Positions 9,015 through 19,385 of a DNA stretch of 31,405 bases are shown here, one piece after another. The notes beneath the pieces were generated by a model. That model did no database searches, was not told the DNA's origin, and saw only the letters and a list, made by a program, of their open reading frames with translations. Where the stretch lies: contig NW_003314336.1 of the NCBI RefSeq assembly GCF_000143415.4, positions 167,601 through 199,005 on the forward strand. The letters run 5' to 3'. Source of the DNA: Selaginella moellendorffii (taxonomy: Eukaryota; Streptophyta; Lycopodiopsida; Selaginellales; Selaginellaceae). The position numbers and the translations under genes were made by a program. How positions within the stretch are numbered: position 1 is the first letter of the stretch; each line of letters begins with the position of its first letter.

Positions 9015-9344
9015 GGGTACTGAAATAAAACAGGCATTAAGAAATGCACATCTGAGATTCATAAGAGAAAACACAAAGCAGCTGTTTGACCATGTGAGAT
9101 GGAAATTGAAGACATGACCAGGGACGTTAATATTCCATCGTACTTAGTTGATTATCTCTACGGTTCTAAAAAACCAATACTTACAAGCTGGAAAAAGGAT
9201 TCAATACTTGTCAAGACACAAATGATAAAACATCCACCTGTGGGGAGGTTTGTGTTGGATGTTTCTAATGATATCATTCGTTTTGCACCAATATCCAAAA
9301 CCGAGGAGCTTACACTGGGTTTAGGGTTTATTGCAATATATTAA
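9015..9344 (+). other. Exon-like open region, unrecognised protein, one apparent frameshift
   Basis: After a TTTGCAG acceptor the frame reads TEIKQALRNAHLRFIRENTK and on to FDHVRW, then meets a TGA. A shift of one frame continues EIEDMTRDVNIPSYLVDYLY and on to GRFVLDVSNDIIRFAP before ending at 9344. The composition is protein-like, with varied residues and few low-complexity runs. Either a small indel broke one exon or two exons abut. I do not recognise the family. There are no membrane segments or metal-binding motifs. It is flanked by the two copies of the 113-bp repeat. Confidence 0.35.
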
Positions 9345-10267
9345 ATTATATATTTAATTGTAAAATAATATTGCAAGAGCTTCTCAATACTTTTATACCA
9401 CGACCTCTTCTTCTTCACATTCATGCATCCTAAGAATATCGACCTTTTGCTGATACTAGGGAGTTCAATTTATATGTTTCCATTGCACTTACCGAAATAG
9501 CTAGATTCTTGACTGGGTTTTAAACTGGTGCGTAAACCTCCTATACCACCTCAAGAGAAAGAACGTGGATGACTTGATTTCAAACTGATGCAGAAGCCTC
9601 CTGCTCCGTTTCAAGAGAAAAAAAAAATCATGTAATCCAACAAATTTGGACCTAGCATAGAATTCCCAAGCTTTGAAGTCCCATCCCTCTCGACCACTGT
9701 TCCTTGCTTTGCTCTTCAGTTCTTCTGGTTATGAATAATGTCATCATTAACGAGCTCCAACCATGCACAGGCTCAAAGGAATCGTGGTCGTCACTCTCTG
9801 TCGGTTACTTTTCGCCCTGGATCACCTGGTCATCTAGGTTCTAAGTTTTCTAGGGATGGTGATGGTACCATGCGGAAATAAGAATTGCTCTTGATGGCCA
9901 CTGGTAAAGATCTCTCAGTTTCACATGACTACAGTTTGCAAAAGAGAGGAGGGCTTCCCATACTGGGTGTTGCGGCATTACTTAACATATGTAACAAGTT
10001 TAGCTCCAAATTTTTTGAAGCCTTGACAAGGCAACACTCTTGAATTTTATTGCTCTTCAACAAGGCTTTACGGCATTTTTCTGACTCCACTTCCTACCTC
10101 AAGAGGTTAAAAATACTGTTCCGCTGAATCACAATCCATTAAACTCCGCTGATCCGTTAATATTCCTTTTCTATCTAAGCGGGAAACTTACTTTCATTCC
10201 TTCATAAATAACATAGAGCCAGTGCTTTTTTCATCTATCAAATAGACTGATATCATCATAATTCCCA
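9345..10267. other. Spacer with a decayed roughly 70-bp tandem duplication
   Basis: Two imperfect units near 9515-9620 each hold a KPPxPxQEK-like text (AAACCTCCT / AAGCCTCCTGCTCC followed by TCAAGAGAAA). No gene is supported. An AT-rich patch lies at 9340-9380. Confidence 0.4.
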
Positions 10268-10380
10268 AGGATAAAGTTGCTGCTGGAAAGCATCTTCAAC
10301 AGCCAAGATACAGAAATCCTATGTGGATAAGTCCCGAGAGAAAGAGAGCCATCTTTGAGTCGTAGCATGGGGAGGCTGCT
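10268..10380 (+). repeat. 113-bp direct repeat, right copy
   Basis: This is the second copy of 8341-8453. The flanks differ on both sides, so the repeat unit is bounded to this segment. Confidence 0.8.
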
Positions 10381-10677
10381 GGCAAGTCTACCCCAGTTTC
10401 GATGTAAAGGTCTTTGCCAGAACCATTGAAACTTGAAAACTTACAGGTCTGGTCCATGCAATGCTGCCATGTGAAAGTTCTGTGGTTTTTAATTTTTCCA
10501 AACGAAATAAAAAAGGCCTATCGAGAAATCATCATTATAATCTCAGGAAGAAGCATCCAACAAGTTGCTCTCCGAACGCAACCAGATTTGTAATTAATTC
10601 TCAGTTCATGTTCTAACTAACAGATACCTCAGATCAAGATAAAAATCAAACTATGAAAAATTTTCATAGTTTGACAG

Positions 10678-10975
10678 TGATGATGTCAAAGAAGAAAATC
10701 CAAATCCAGTCGCAGAAGAGGTAAACGTGGTTTTGTGCGCGTGTTATTTTATTCAGTTTTTTTGTTTTTCAAAAACTCCGGACAAGTGCATCGTGATAGA
10801 AGACAGTATCATTGGTCTCAAAGAAAGTTCATACGTGCTCTTTAATCTCATGGACTTGCTATTACGCTTCCCTGTGTATTCAGGCAGCAGTGAGTGCTTT
10901 TATGAAATGTGTAGTGACTTTCACATGTTCTACAAGCAAGTATGTTCGTAATTTCAGAGATTCCGTATGTTTTTA
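10678..10975 (+). pseudogene. HAD-superfamily (CbbY-like) phosphatase fragment with a mutated splice donor
   Basis: Three pieces of the HAD hydrolase C-terminus appear in order. SDDVKEENPNPV (10676-10709) corresponds to the conserved Lys-Pro loop. PDKCIVIEDSIIGLK (about 10777-10822) is the motif IV acidic loop with its ED pair. AAVSAFMKCVVTFTCSTS (10884-10937) is the strand after it. In plant CbbY-like proteins GLK joins AA directly. Here a 61-nt gap (10823-10883) ends TTCAG but starts GAAAG where GTAAG is expected, suggesting a lost donor. Several residues are missing between the first two pieces. No N-terminal catalytic DxDG exon is visible nearby. I read it as a broken, partial gene copy. 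Confidence 0.6.
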
Positions 10976-11146
10976 TGGTTGATTTATTTGATTCTGAAAG
11001 CACAGGATTTTAACTATGCTGCAGCTCTATTTTCTTTTGTTTTGTTTACATGAAGTTACTGGATGAACAAGTGACTGCTACTGGCTTATAGTCGTTACTG
11101 GACGTATCAACTTGAGGGGAGGGTCTTTCACCAACATAAATCGACA

Positions 11147-11359
11147 TTGCTTCTGTCTACACAGGCCAAAGGGCAGTGCATGATCATGATTAGAAAAGTT
11201 AGCAGTTCATGTTCTGTCCGCACGAGCCTGCATGCCACGGTAAACAGCATCAAACATGAACCCTCAGCGATATTTGTGGCAAACGACTCAGAGCTACAGC
11301 AGTTGCAAGATAAGGTAATGGCCTTTGAGTTAAAAATCTTCCAATTGCGAGGTCAATGA
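11147..11359 (+). other. Possible coiled-coil exon, unrecognised
   Basis: An open stretch reads CSVRTSLHATVNSIKHE, then SELQQLQDKVMAFELKIFQLRG. The second half has heptad-like leucines. It could be a piece of a kinesin-type stalk, but no motor motif is present and the assignment is a guess. A similar coiled-coil-like ORF lies at 13790-13954. Confidence 0.25.
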
Positions 11360-12022
11360 AGTAAAGCAGAGAAGCATAAGAAGAAAAAAAGTTGAAATAA
11401 ACCTCTTTTGGAGTCAAGATTATAGCAAGCTAGAAAACAATGATCACCAGGCAATGTGAAATGAACCATGAGCTACTATGAGACCCATTTGTCTTTTTGG
11501 AATGGTTTGAAGCGTGTGTTGAGTGTCACAAAATAGGTTATTGAAAATACCAGCCTTGAAACTCAAATCAAGACCCAGAATAAAAGTACATGACACTGTA
11601 GACAGTGACTTATTTGGCTAGGTATTTGCGTGCTCGACAACGCCACCAATAGTGCGTTATGTTACACAGATTTGCAGCATTTTGTGTTCTTATTGTCTGT
11701 GCACCATCTCCAAATTTATGACCTTTTGCATTCGCCTGATCTGTTTTATAGGGTTTGTGAAGGATGGAAGAGGATGAAGAGTGGGCATCTGTCCCTGTCA
11801 GATCCTAAGAAAGGCTGAAAATAGAAAAGCTGGTGTGACCAGCAACAGAACAATGATGCAGTTGTTTGTACACCGCTGCCAAGATGTTCCCTGTTTTGGA
11901 AAGCAGGAAATTACGATGCAGGGAGAACCTTGCCCTGAGGATAGCAAGCCAAATGACCTTTAAAAAACAATGTATCTATGTTTTCCGTGGTATGAGCGGA
12001 CTCCAAGGACTCTTGTAACCGG
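11360..12022. other. Spacer, no gene recognised
   Basis: Short frames (for example 11630-11818 and 11781-11963) lack family motifs and have no clear splice context. Confidence 0.4.
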
Positions 12023-13149
12023 TGTAGCGGTCAATAACGAGCCCGTAGAACAAAGTGAGGCAGAACACGTGGATGATGACATGGACAGAGATGACTCGGC
12101 AGGGAGATCCGACGTGGCAGGGAGGAGACCGGTTTGTTATTACAGAGGATCGGGCGGCGCATTTGGGAACAGCATGACGAGCAAGGGCGATCAAGATCTG
12201 AGCACAGTAAGGGCTTTGATCTGGTGTGGACTCCAGTAAGCCTCGCCCGGGCTTACGCCCATTTTATGGTGGAGATGAGGGGCACCTCATCACATCTGGG
12301 CTGGGCATACTGGAGTCTATACGAATTTTCTTTTTCAATTCCATTTCTGGCATGACTGAAACTTTGAACATGAGGGCTTGTGCAAGGGGATGTGCATTGT
12401 GAGGTAATGCATGCGTGGAGGACACGCATGGCCAAAGGGACTTTCCTGGCTAGGACAGCCAGTGTGACCAAAGAGGTTTGGTCACAAGGCATGGCATCCA
12501 AAGGTTGGAGCCGCCATACATCCAGCCAGGGGGCTGAGAAATGAGCTTAGCCGAGGAGGCCAGTGGTGGGGGGATCTTGGTGATCTACCGTAGGTGCTAG
12601 CTACGAAGGACCATACACAATCACCCAACAAGTTCACAGATCCAAATTCTGTGTAGCAGCTGGGGGAGTGAACCACAACAGGTGAGGGAAGTACTGGCAT
12701 CAGAATGAGGCATGCAACGCTCAATCTTTACCCCGACACTCAAACCACCATACAAGGTAGCAGACCACTAAGACGGCAAGGGAAAACGCGTGGAAGCGTC
12801 TCCATTTTATGGGGGAGAAGAACCGCTACAGCTGTAGCAGCCAATAAACGAGCCCGTAGAACAAAGTGAGGCAGAACACGTGGATGATGACATGGACAGA
12901 GATGACTCGGCAGGGAGATCCGACGTGGTGGGGAGGAGACTGGTTTGTTACTGAGGTCAGGCTGCACATCAGCGGGGACTTATTGGGATGCAGTAGGGCG
13001 GTGATAAAGGGAGCTAGGGCTAGGGGAGAGGATTGGCTTGGGAACAGCGCAAGCAAGGGCGATCAATATCTGAGCACAGTCAGGGCTTTGACCTGGTGTG
13101 GACTCCAGTAAGCCTCGCCCGGGCTTACGCCCATTTTAGAACCGCTACA
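12023..13149 (+). mobile_element. Small non-autonomous LTR element (TRIM-like), 1.13 kb
   Basis: Two direct repeats bound a roughly 560-bp interior without pol genes. The right repeat (12833-13149, 317 bp) starts TGTAGC and ends GCTACA, a 6-bp terminal inverted repeat. The left (12023 to about 12266) shares the same start, an acidic-coding block with GTGGATGATGACATGGAC and the end region CTCGCCCGGGCTTACG, but has an internal deletion and lacks the final GCTACA. A purine run GGGGGAGAAG lies 13 bp before the right repeat. I found no convincing primer-binding site and no matching target duplication, so the left boundary may be rearranged. Confidence 0.6.
12833..13149 (+). repeat. Right terminal repeat of the 1.13-kb element
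   Basis: 317 bp, TGTAGC...GCTACA. It carries an extra roughly 75 bp (around 12955-13035) missing from the left copy at 12023-12266. Confidence 0.7.
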
Positions 13150-13789
13150 CTGGCTTTAAGCTCTCAAGAGCGATTAGTCAGTGTCATTTTTTTCTCTCAA
13201 AGGTAGTTATGGTTTAGTAATAGACCCGGGTGTGACATGATATGGCAAAAGTAGTTACTGATAACAAGTTGCATCTCTTTCTTTCTATGTAAACTTTCAC
13301 AATGATTTGTGATCAACACTTTTTTATTTGTTTCCAATTCAGCCAAGCCCTACATATCAAGGTAGAAATAACAGCCAACGGTTTGATCAATATATACGCA
13401 AACTATTGCAGTTGGAGAATGGTTCTCAATAGATGATTTTTTAAATATCCTAGCACCCAGCAACCCTAGCGTGAGCACATGAAGTGCACAGAAGATGGAA
13501 TCTGAAAAGTAAAAAAAAAATCAAATGTGTTGTGTGTGATGAACATAGATACAAAGCCTGGTGCCCTGACCACTGCCACGGACAACAGTGAAACACTTGA
13601 GGCCAAGTTTCAGGTTTAATAGATTTGTGGGGTATCCATCTGAATTCATTTGTAAAATTCCTGGACTATGCTTTCCTTGAGACGAATGGGAAACAGTAAA
13701 TGCGTTTTCTTATTTACAAAGCAGAATAAACATAAATGATTATGCAGGTCATTAATTGTATTGGATGCATGCTTCTTGAATAGTGGAGT
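13150..13789. other. Spacer with one short exon-like stretch
   Basis: After a TTCAG at about 13342 the frame reads PTYQGRNNSQRFDQYIRKLLQLENG and then stops. Nothing else is recognisable. Confidence 0.3.
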
Positions 13790-13954
13790 ATGGAAGCACA
13801 TGCACAAAGATATCAAGAGGCTGCACAAGAAATCATAGAACTGCCAGCCAACGAACTATCTATGATGCAAGATGAGAATTATCCTGTGTTCTCTTTGCAT
13901 GTTGATGGTATCCGCTCGAAGACAATTTCAAGATCTGTAGTAAGCTCAAAATAA
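13790..13954 (+). other. 55-codon ORF, possible exon of a coiled-coil protein
   Basis: The ATG at 13790 opens MEAHAQRYQEAAQEIIELPA, then NELSMMQDENYPVFSL, and stops with TAA at 13952-13954. The first half has an amphipathic helical look. There is no Kozak-like context or neighbouring exon I can join. It may belong with 11147-11359. Confidence 0.3.
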
Positions 13955-15000
13955 ACCATGGCACGAAGAAACTCAGGTTTTACATACTCAGTCTTTACCC
14001 CTAAGGTATGTGGATTCCTTTCTAAGCTTTTGCATGCTGAAAAAATAGTTACATATGATTTGTATCACAGTTACAAGGAACTTGCAAGAGAAAACGAATT
14101 TCACTGTAAATCCATTTATCAAATAATGCAATCATAAATACCCATTCACCTAACATACATCAGCTTTGTTTGATGATTATCTGCAGCAAGCTAATAATGG
14201 TTACGTAAGCTCTAACAGGGGTAAAGAATAGCAGCACGTGATTCCAAAAGTAGATGAAATGGATGATTTCATTTATTGACAATTACAAAATTGACTGCCT
14301 GTCTCCATGCCAAGCTTGTTGGCCTAGAGATGCTCTCTTCCTGTTGGAGGTGGAATTGGCACTCCAGAACTCTTAATAGTGCACAGTTTTTAATTCACAT
14401 AATGTAGCAAAATCACAGCAAGCAAGTTGCTACTGGCTGGACCTTTGTATGTTTTTTATTCTTTATAGTAAAGTTAAAGCTTCTATTGACAGCCAACTCT
14501 TTGCTCAAATGCATCAACAGTGTCAGAATTGAACAGGAACCAGCGCATTACAGTGTGACTAAATGTGCACTCAATTTTAAATGCAAAACAAAAGACAGTT
14601 ACATATTGAAGCCTAAGTGAGTTCTAAGAAATTGTTCCCTCTATAAGATAGTGAAATTTCTTTTTCTGTTCTTTTTTTTGGAAGCGTAGTGTACTGGGAT
14701 GATAGCGTGACCAGAACTTAGAAGCAACAGAATTTTTATCTTCCAGGTGAGTAAACATCCTCTCTATGATATTCCAAGTTTTAAAGCTGGGAAACTTACT
14801 CCATTTTGTGAGAGTGTTTGTTCAATGCGTAGGACATCTGAGTTTTGCTGCAGTCGTTTCATTGTGATTATTCATTTTTATTGGCCTCACTGCTGTAAGA
14901 GTTAAACCTTGTCTTTTCTTCTTCTATGCGATTCAGTAGTTCATGTGCGTAGCTGCAACAAGATCCAAGACAGTCATCTCAACTTTGTATTTTGGGGGTG
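13955..15000. other. AT-rich spacer, no gene recognised
   Basis: Both strands are rich in stops. No repeats or motifs were picked out. Confidence 0.45.
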
Positions 15001-16300
15001 AGTCGAAGATAACGTTATGTACCTTGTGCTTGTCACTCTTTCCTTTACTGTCCAGTTTGTACTCAGAAATGCTATTGAAGAGACCTCTGGCTTCCCATGG
15101 CACTTGTGGAATGCTGCGAACAAACCATCTGATCATAATAGTACTGGCCGAAGGCTGCCAGATGCTCAGGATTTCCACCCAGATCGACTTGAAAGCATTC
15201 TATCATTCAGCCGGAGCACCTGTACAATAAACTTATAGTTCCCAAGTCCGTGAAAGCAGTTCACTGGATCTCTGAAAGAGGTGTCCTCTCTGCACCAAAC
15301 AAGGTAAGCCAGTCTACGTTTACTTCATTCTCATCTCCTATATCTGATAGCTCAGATTTCTGTGGAGCAGAACAGGTAGCTCCAAGTCATAGCCTACGTT
15401 GACATGGTAATCCAGACTTCCTTGCTTGCACTTTGCTACTAACGGATCAAATTTTCTATTCAGCCTGGTCAAGAGATACTTCAGTCGAAGAGGTTGCTTG
15501 AATCTATCTCCGTTGCTATGCACCAAACTCAGTGCTACCTCTACCGGAAGCAGCTTACTACACACTGTCAAGCTCGCTGCAGATTGAGGAAGACAATGGT
15601 CTTCCTCAGTCAAGCTGATTTCTTCCAGTACTTCTTCATGCCAAACGAAGGTATGGCACTCTTAAGTTTAGGTAACAATCTTTCACATATTGTTTGTAGC
15701 CAAACTTTTGAATGCATTTTCATGTGCACTGGCTCAGCAACAACAAGGTGGATCTCATTCTAGAGTCACTGGCCAAGCTACCTTTGTTGCAGTCAATGGA
15801 CTAGCACAGGCTTAACCTCAGCGAGTCCATCCATCCACTGGCAAGTTCTCAGTGTTGAGAATAGTGAGCCAAGTGACAGTGAATGAAGAAGTGATTTTTC
15901 TATGTTTGATGTTTTTAACTTCCCGGCAAACATCTGTGTTCTCTTTCTATCTTCTCTGGATTACTGACATGCTGGAATGTATTACAGTCACACACATTGG
16001 AGGTTAATTTCTTGAAGCTCTCTGATGCTTCAAACCAAAGGCAAGCACTGCACCGTCAAGCATACATGACAATTGGCTTCAAGAAGATGATGGCTAAGTT
16101 TATGAGTTTTGCAGCCGTCATTTTTGCAGCTGTTCTTGACTCTTCTGGATCTGCTGAGAGAGTATCTCTGAGCTATTACTCGATTTCTGAAGTTGAACCG
16201 TGTGAAGCTTTTATGCAGCTTTGGTCAGAGTCTAGAACAACACACTGGATCTTTGCATGGAGCACATGGGGAACATTCGAACCTGAAACCTGAGGTGATA
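15001..16300 (+). other. Several exon-like open stretches, unrecognised
   Basis: Open blocks at 15017-15238 (SGFPWHLWNAANKPSDHN, GRRLPDAQDFHPDRLES), 15494-15763 and 15997-16293 (LKLSDASNQRQALHRQAY, FKKMMAKFMSFAAVIFAAVL) are separated by stop-rich DNA with plausible AG acceptors (for example TTACAG at about 15987). Protein-like composition suggests decayed or real exons. The GRRLPDAQDF text faintly recalls the linker ahead of MutS-homologue domain I, but the next expected motif is absent and I do not press it. Competing open frames exist on the minus strand (15338-15613, 14933-15178). Confidence 0.25.
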
Positions 16301-16640
16301 TACATGCTCAACCAAGTAACCTCAAACAAGTGACAGCAAAGTAAGATGGATTTCGCAATGTTTGAGTGCTTAACTTTCATTACATTTGCTAGACTGAGCT
16401 TGCTTTGCAACTAGATTATAGAGCATGGATAGAGCTCTTTGAAACTCTGGAGCTGGTTCTCTATGAAAACCTCTCCTCAAGGTAATCAAAGTTTCTTGCC
16501 TAATCTTCACAACATCTAGGCATAAAACTTCTGCTGTCCTGGCCCAATCCCGGCTGCTATGTTTTGTCATAGCCGCCATAGCAAAGCTTGCAACATGCTA
16601 TTAGGACTATTCCTTGATTCCACTTGAGTCATCCAACTTT
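16301..16640. other. Spacer with a minus-strand open frame, unrecognised
   Basis: A minus-strand frame at 16370-16579 reads SRDWARTAEVLCLDVVKI and so on without known motifs. No gene is called. Confidence 0.3.
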
Positions 16641-17640
16641 TGGACTTTACGAATCTGGAGATGTGATCTCAAGACCACATCAGCTTCACACTTAGTCATA
16701 GTGCTCCACATATTCAATCTCACTTTCGACACCCAAAGGTACCAACAACATGTCAACTTGTTATGCTCAAGCTATATCCATTTGCCTCTATCTTATTGGT
16801 AGTCTAAGACCACCCGCAATATGGTCCTATCTCTTTGAAACTGTGTTATCCATCTATAAGTGGTAATCCTATGACCACACCTTAGCATCATTAGTATGCC
16901 TCAAGATATGGGGAACACCATCCCTTAATATCCTTATTTTGGTCCCCACTAAATCCCTCTTTGTCCATGGTAGTGTTTGCAAACACCACCACTAGTCTAG
17001 GGCCCGAAAGCCCATCCACTAAGCCACTAACCTCTAGAACTTCCTCACCATGCAACCATACCTTTGGTCATTAAGCAAGAAGACCACTCCTCTTTCTTTC
17101 CATAGTCTGGGACTTTAAGATGACATTTTGAAACACTGCAACCCAACACGAGCTTTATGGGTACTAATCCACCTTCCGCCACTAGGGTGCCCCAGCCATA
17201 TGGCTAAAGCAAGGTTCTAAGAATCCATAAAAGGTATCCAAGTAAGTAGTGCCACCCACACTTTGATTGGGAGTATCAATCATCCTATCTCCTAAGGGAG
17301 CTAGAGCTTCTCTTTAAACACTTCACTAAGTTACCCCACTTATCCATCCATATTCACTTTAGCCTTAGATTCCTTAGTAACTATATCAACACCCAACACG
17401 TGGGTGTAGCCTTCCTTAGTCATACTGGCCTTTCTTAGCCAAATTAATTCTACTAGAGTCCTCCCTCTTACTATCCTATAGGGACTCACTTAACCCCTCA
17501 GGGTTTGGGAGACAATCTCTTTGGGCTTTCACCCCCAGACTCAGAGTCAGACTTATACTTCGACTCGGACTCAAACTCCAACTTAGACTTAAACTTGGTC
17601 TCAGCCTTGGAGCAGAAGTTCTTGGCTACTAAAGGAACTC
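16641..17640 (-). repeat. Decayed LTR (minus orientation) with hexamer array
   Basis: The segment 17400-17540 (CTACTAGAGTCCT, GGGAGACAATCTCTTTGGGCTTTCAC) matches the reverse complement of 25880-26000. It is followed by the complementary hexamer array (ACTCAGAGTCAG...GACTCGGACTC) at 17535-17610. The left part resembles 31140-31370. The ends are too mutated to define exactly. Confidence 0.6.
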
Positions 17641-17823
17641 TACTACTATGCCACCAATGTCAACATTAGACTAGTATACATGACCAGCTACAAATGGGAA
17701 GACTGTATAATATAGGTCTTCCATTTTGAAAGGTGCACAAGAGAAGATCAAGCTAGCAAAGGAGTTGAAGTGCACAATCATAAACACAAACTACATCAGT
17801 GTTATGGCTAAGAGTTTATTATT

Positions 17824-18006
17824 ATGACTAAGTCATCAAAGGGTAGGAGCTACACTATTAGAATCTATGAAAATCCATCCTATACCTGTTTAGATTTTAC
17901 ACAAAGGGAGAAAAAAGGAAAGGTATATTTAGCCTGCAAGCACATCTATTACATTTTTATGCAGGAATTAAACCAAGATTTTAAGATCAACCATCACATC
18001 CACTAG
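17824..18006 (+). other. SWIM zinc-finger-like fragment (60 codons)
   Basis: The frame SYTIRIYENPSYTCLDF, then GKVYLACKHIYYIF has the shape of a SWIM finger (CxC...CxH). The distal CKH and the proximal TC are present, but the first cysteine position is Tyr (TAT, one step from TGT). SWIM fingers occur in plant MULE-type transposases and FAR1-like proteins. No transposase core is visible around it. Probably a stranded, inactive exon. Confidence 0.4.
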
Positions 18007-18557
18007 GCAAGCCTTACAATTATAGAGCTTGAGAAGTGTTTTTAGATTGTTTTTAGTGTTTGGATCTATATTTAGATTTGTATTTGATTAGTCAAATTTA
18101 CTTCGAAATATAGATTAAGTCAAAATTTGAAAGATGAAAAAATGTTAATTGAAGATAAACTAATATTTTTCTTGTGTTTGAGAAGTCATGAGCTCAGCTC
18201 ATAAACTCAACTCATGAGCTCATGAGCTCAAAACCTATCTGGATTCCTAGGCCGTGCTCCTCAACAAACTTTGCTAAAACAAAGTTGTTATTGCTCCCAC
18301 TATCTAGTAAAATCCGTACTAGACCACCACAGAACATGCCCTTTAGCATTAAAGCTGATGCACAAGTTGTCCTTAAGCTCCATCTTGTTCCACACACTGT
18401 TGAGTTGATGAGTAATGATCAAAAGCCACTTCCTCTGACCAGAATGGTCCTTCTTGTCATCCTCACACTACAAATGTTGCAACTTCTTAGTATCTAACTT
18501 ACAATCTTTAGAGGATTGGCCATTCTTTTTACTCTACTGCTTGTGCTTTAGTTGTGG

Positions 18558-18599
18558 ACAATCAGTTTTATAGTGTTCAAGCTCGCTGCAATGATGACA
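18558..18599 (-). other. CCHC zinc knuckle of family A nucleocapsid
   Basis: All four ligands of the CX2CX4HX4C motif are kept in this otherwise decayed copy. The corresponding stretch is absent from the better preserved gag at 22338-23363. Confidence 0.82.
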
Positions 18600-19086
18600 A
18601 CCTTGTCTAAAATTCTTCACAAAGAATTGCTACTTCTTTGTATCCAAAGTAGTTACTAAAGACTTCAACTTGTGATGTTTGTTCCCATCCTTGTGTCCAC
18701 AACAATCATGACTACAATTCTCTTCAAAAGGACTCCTCAAACATTATTGAGAGTTGTGTTTGTTATTGTCAAATTAATGAGCCACATCAAAGAGCTCCTC
18801 CAAACTCTTCTGAGAATGATGCAAGTGTTGCTGCATGCTCTCACTATGAAGGCTATCAATGAAGTAGGATGTTTTAATCTAGATCCCTGGTTGAAACACA
18901 ACTAGTCAAGCAAGTAAGCTTCTCAATATAATACTTGAGCATCATTTTCCCTTGCTGAAAATGTTAAAGTTTTGTGCAAGCATTCTCTATGTATAGTGAA
19001 GGAAAAAACAGACTTATCTATAGTAAATAGTGGTGGTTTCTTATTCATAACACAAAACTCCTTAAGCTAATTCCACCACCAAAAAC

Positions 19087-19091
19087 CTACA
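19087..19091. repeat. Target-site duplication CTACA, left copy
   Basis: CTACA here and at 23621-23625 flank the element. Joining the two flanks with one CTACA restores a continuous family A gag text. Confidence 0.9.
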
Positions 19092-19324
19092 TGTTAGGCA
19101 CCAGCTTTGACTATGTGGTCAATGTCGGTCAAAGGGAGGCTTAAGGGTATATTAAGGCATGTTAGGGTAGGGGACTTAACCTACCCTAGGGCTCACAGTG
19201 GAGCGGCGGTGCAGTGGAGCTTTTGAGGTAGCTTGGGGGTGGTTGGGTGGTGAGGAACCTCAAGAGGTGGCATAGCATAGTCTAGGGCAACTAGATCTTT
19301 GTCTTTTTGTGCCGGATCATAACA
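19092..19324 (+). repeat. Inverted LTR of family A copy 2 (plus orientation)
   Basis: TGTTAGGC...ATAACA, 233 bp, with 5-bp terminal inverted repeat TGTTA/TAACA. It points opposite to the coding strand of its element. It contains a palindrome GGGTAGG...CCTACCC near 19168-19190. Confidence 0.92.
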
Positions 19325-19325
19325 T

Positions 19326-19367
19326 TAGTATCAGAGCCAGGTTTCGATCCTGGGACCTGTGGGTTAT
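19326..19367 (+). other. PBS extended into a 42-nt complement of the initiator tRNA-Met 3' half
   Basis: After the LTR and a 1-nt spacer the text runs TAGTATCAGAGCCAGG, then TTTCGATCCTGGGACC, then TGTGGGTTAT. As I recall the plant initiator tRNA, this complements nt 76 back to nt 35 with one mismatch (nt 75). The element's own PBS at 23376-23386 agrees for only 11 nt and then diverges (GAGTTGG), so the remaining 31 nt must come from tRNA and not from the element genome. It abuts the polypurine tract of the minus-strand element after 2 nt. Confidence 0.85.
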
Positions 19368-19385
19368 TCTTCCCCCCCAACAAAG
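19368..19385 (-). other. Polypurine tract of family A copy 2
   Basis: On the minus strand CTTTGTTGGGGGGGAAGA corresponds to the G-run before the LTR stub at 8276-8290 of copy 1. It should be followed by TGTTAGG, but is followed by the tRNA-like block. Confidence 0.8.

Larger units (their letters stand above)
18212..19091 (-). pseudogene. Family A, copy 3: degenerate gag with intact zinc knuckle and protease start
   Basis: Read on the minus strand from 19091 downward this matches the family A gag near 22930 (ETPP-type text from GGTTTCTTATTC), then YFIDSLHSESMQQHLHHSQ near 18830, then a zinc knuckle CHHCSELEHYKTDC (CX2CX4HX4C, 18558-18599), then protease-region text (LDSGSNNNFVLAKFVEEHGL, 18260-18330). 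It has many stops. Its 5' continuation is at 23621-23668. The two pieces are separated by the inserted family A copy 2. Confidence 0.8.

Noticed and set aside
11976-12194. Minus-strand open frames over the 12-13 kb repeats
   Set aside because: They recur in both terminal repeats and have no protein motif; they reflect repeat composition.
15017-15238. MutS-homologue (MSH6-type) exon
   Set aside because: Only a faint linker-like match; the strongly conserved mismatch-binding motif that should follow is absent.
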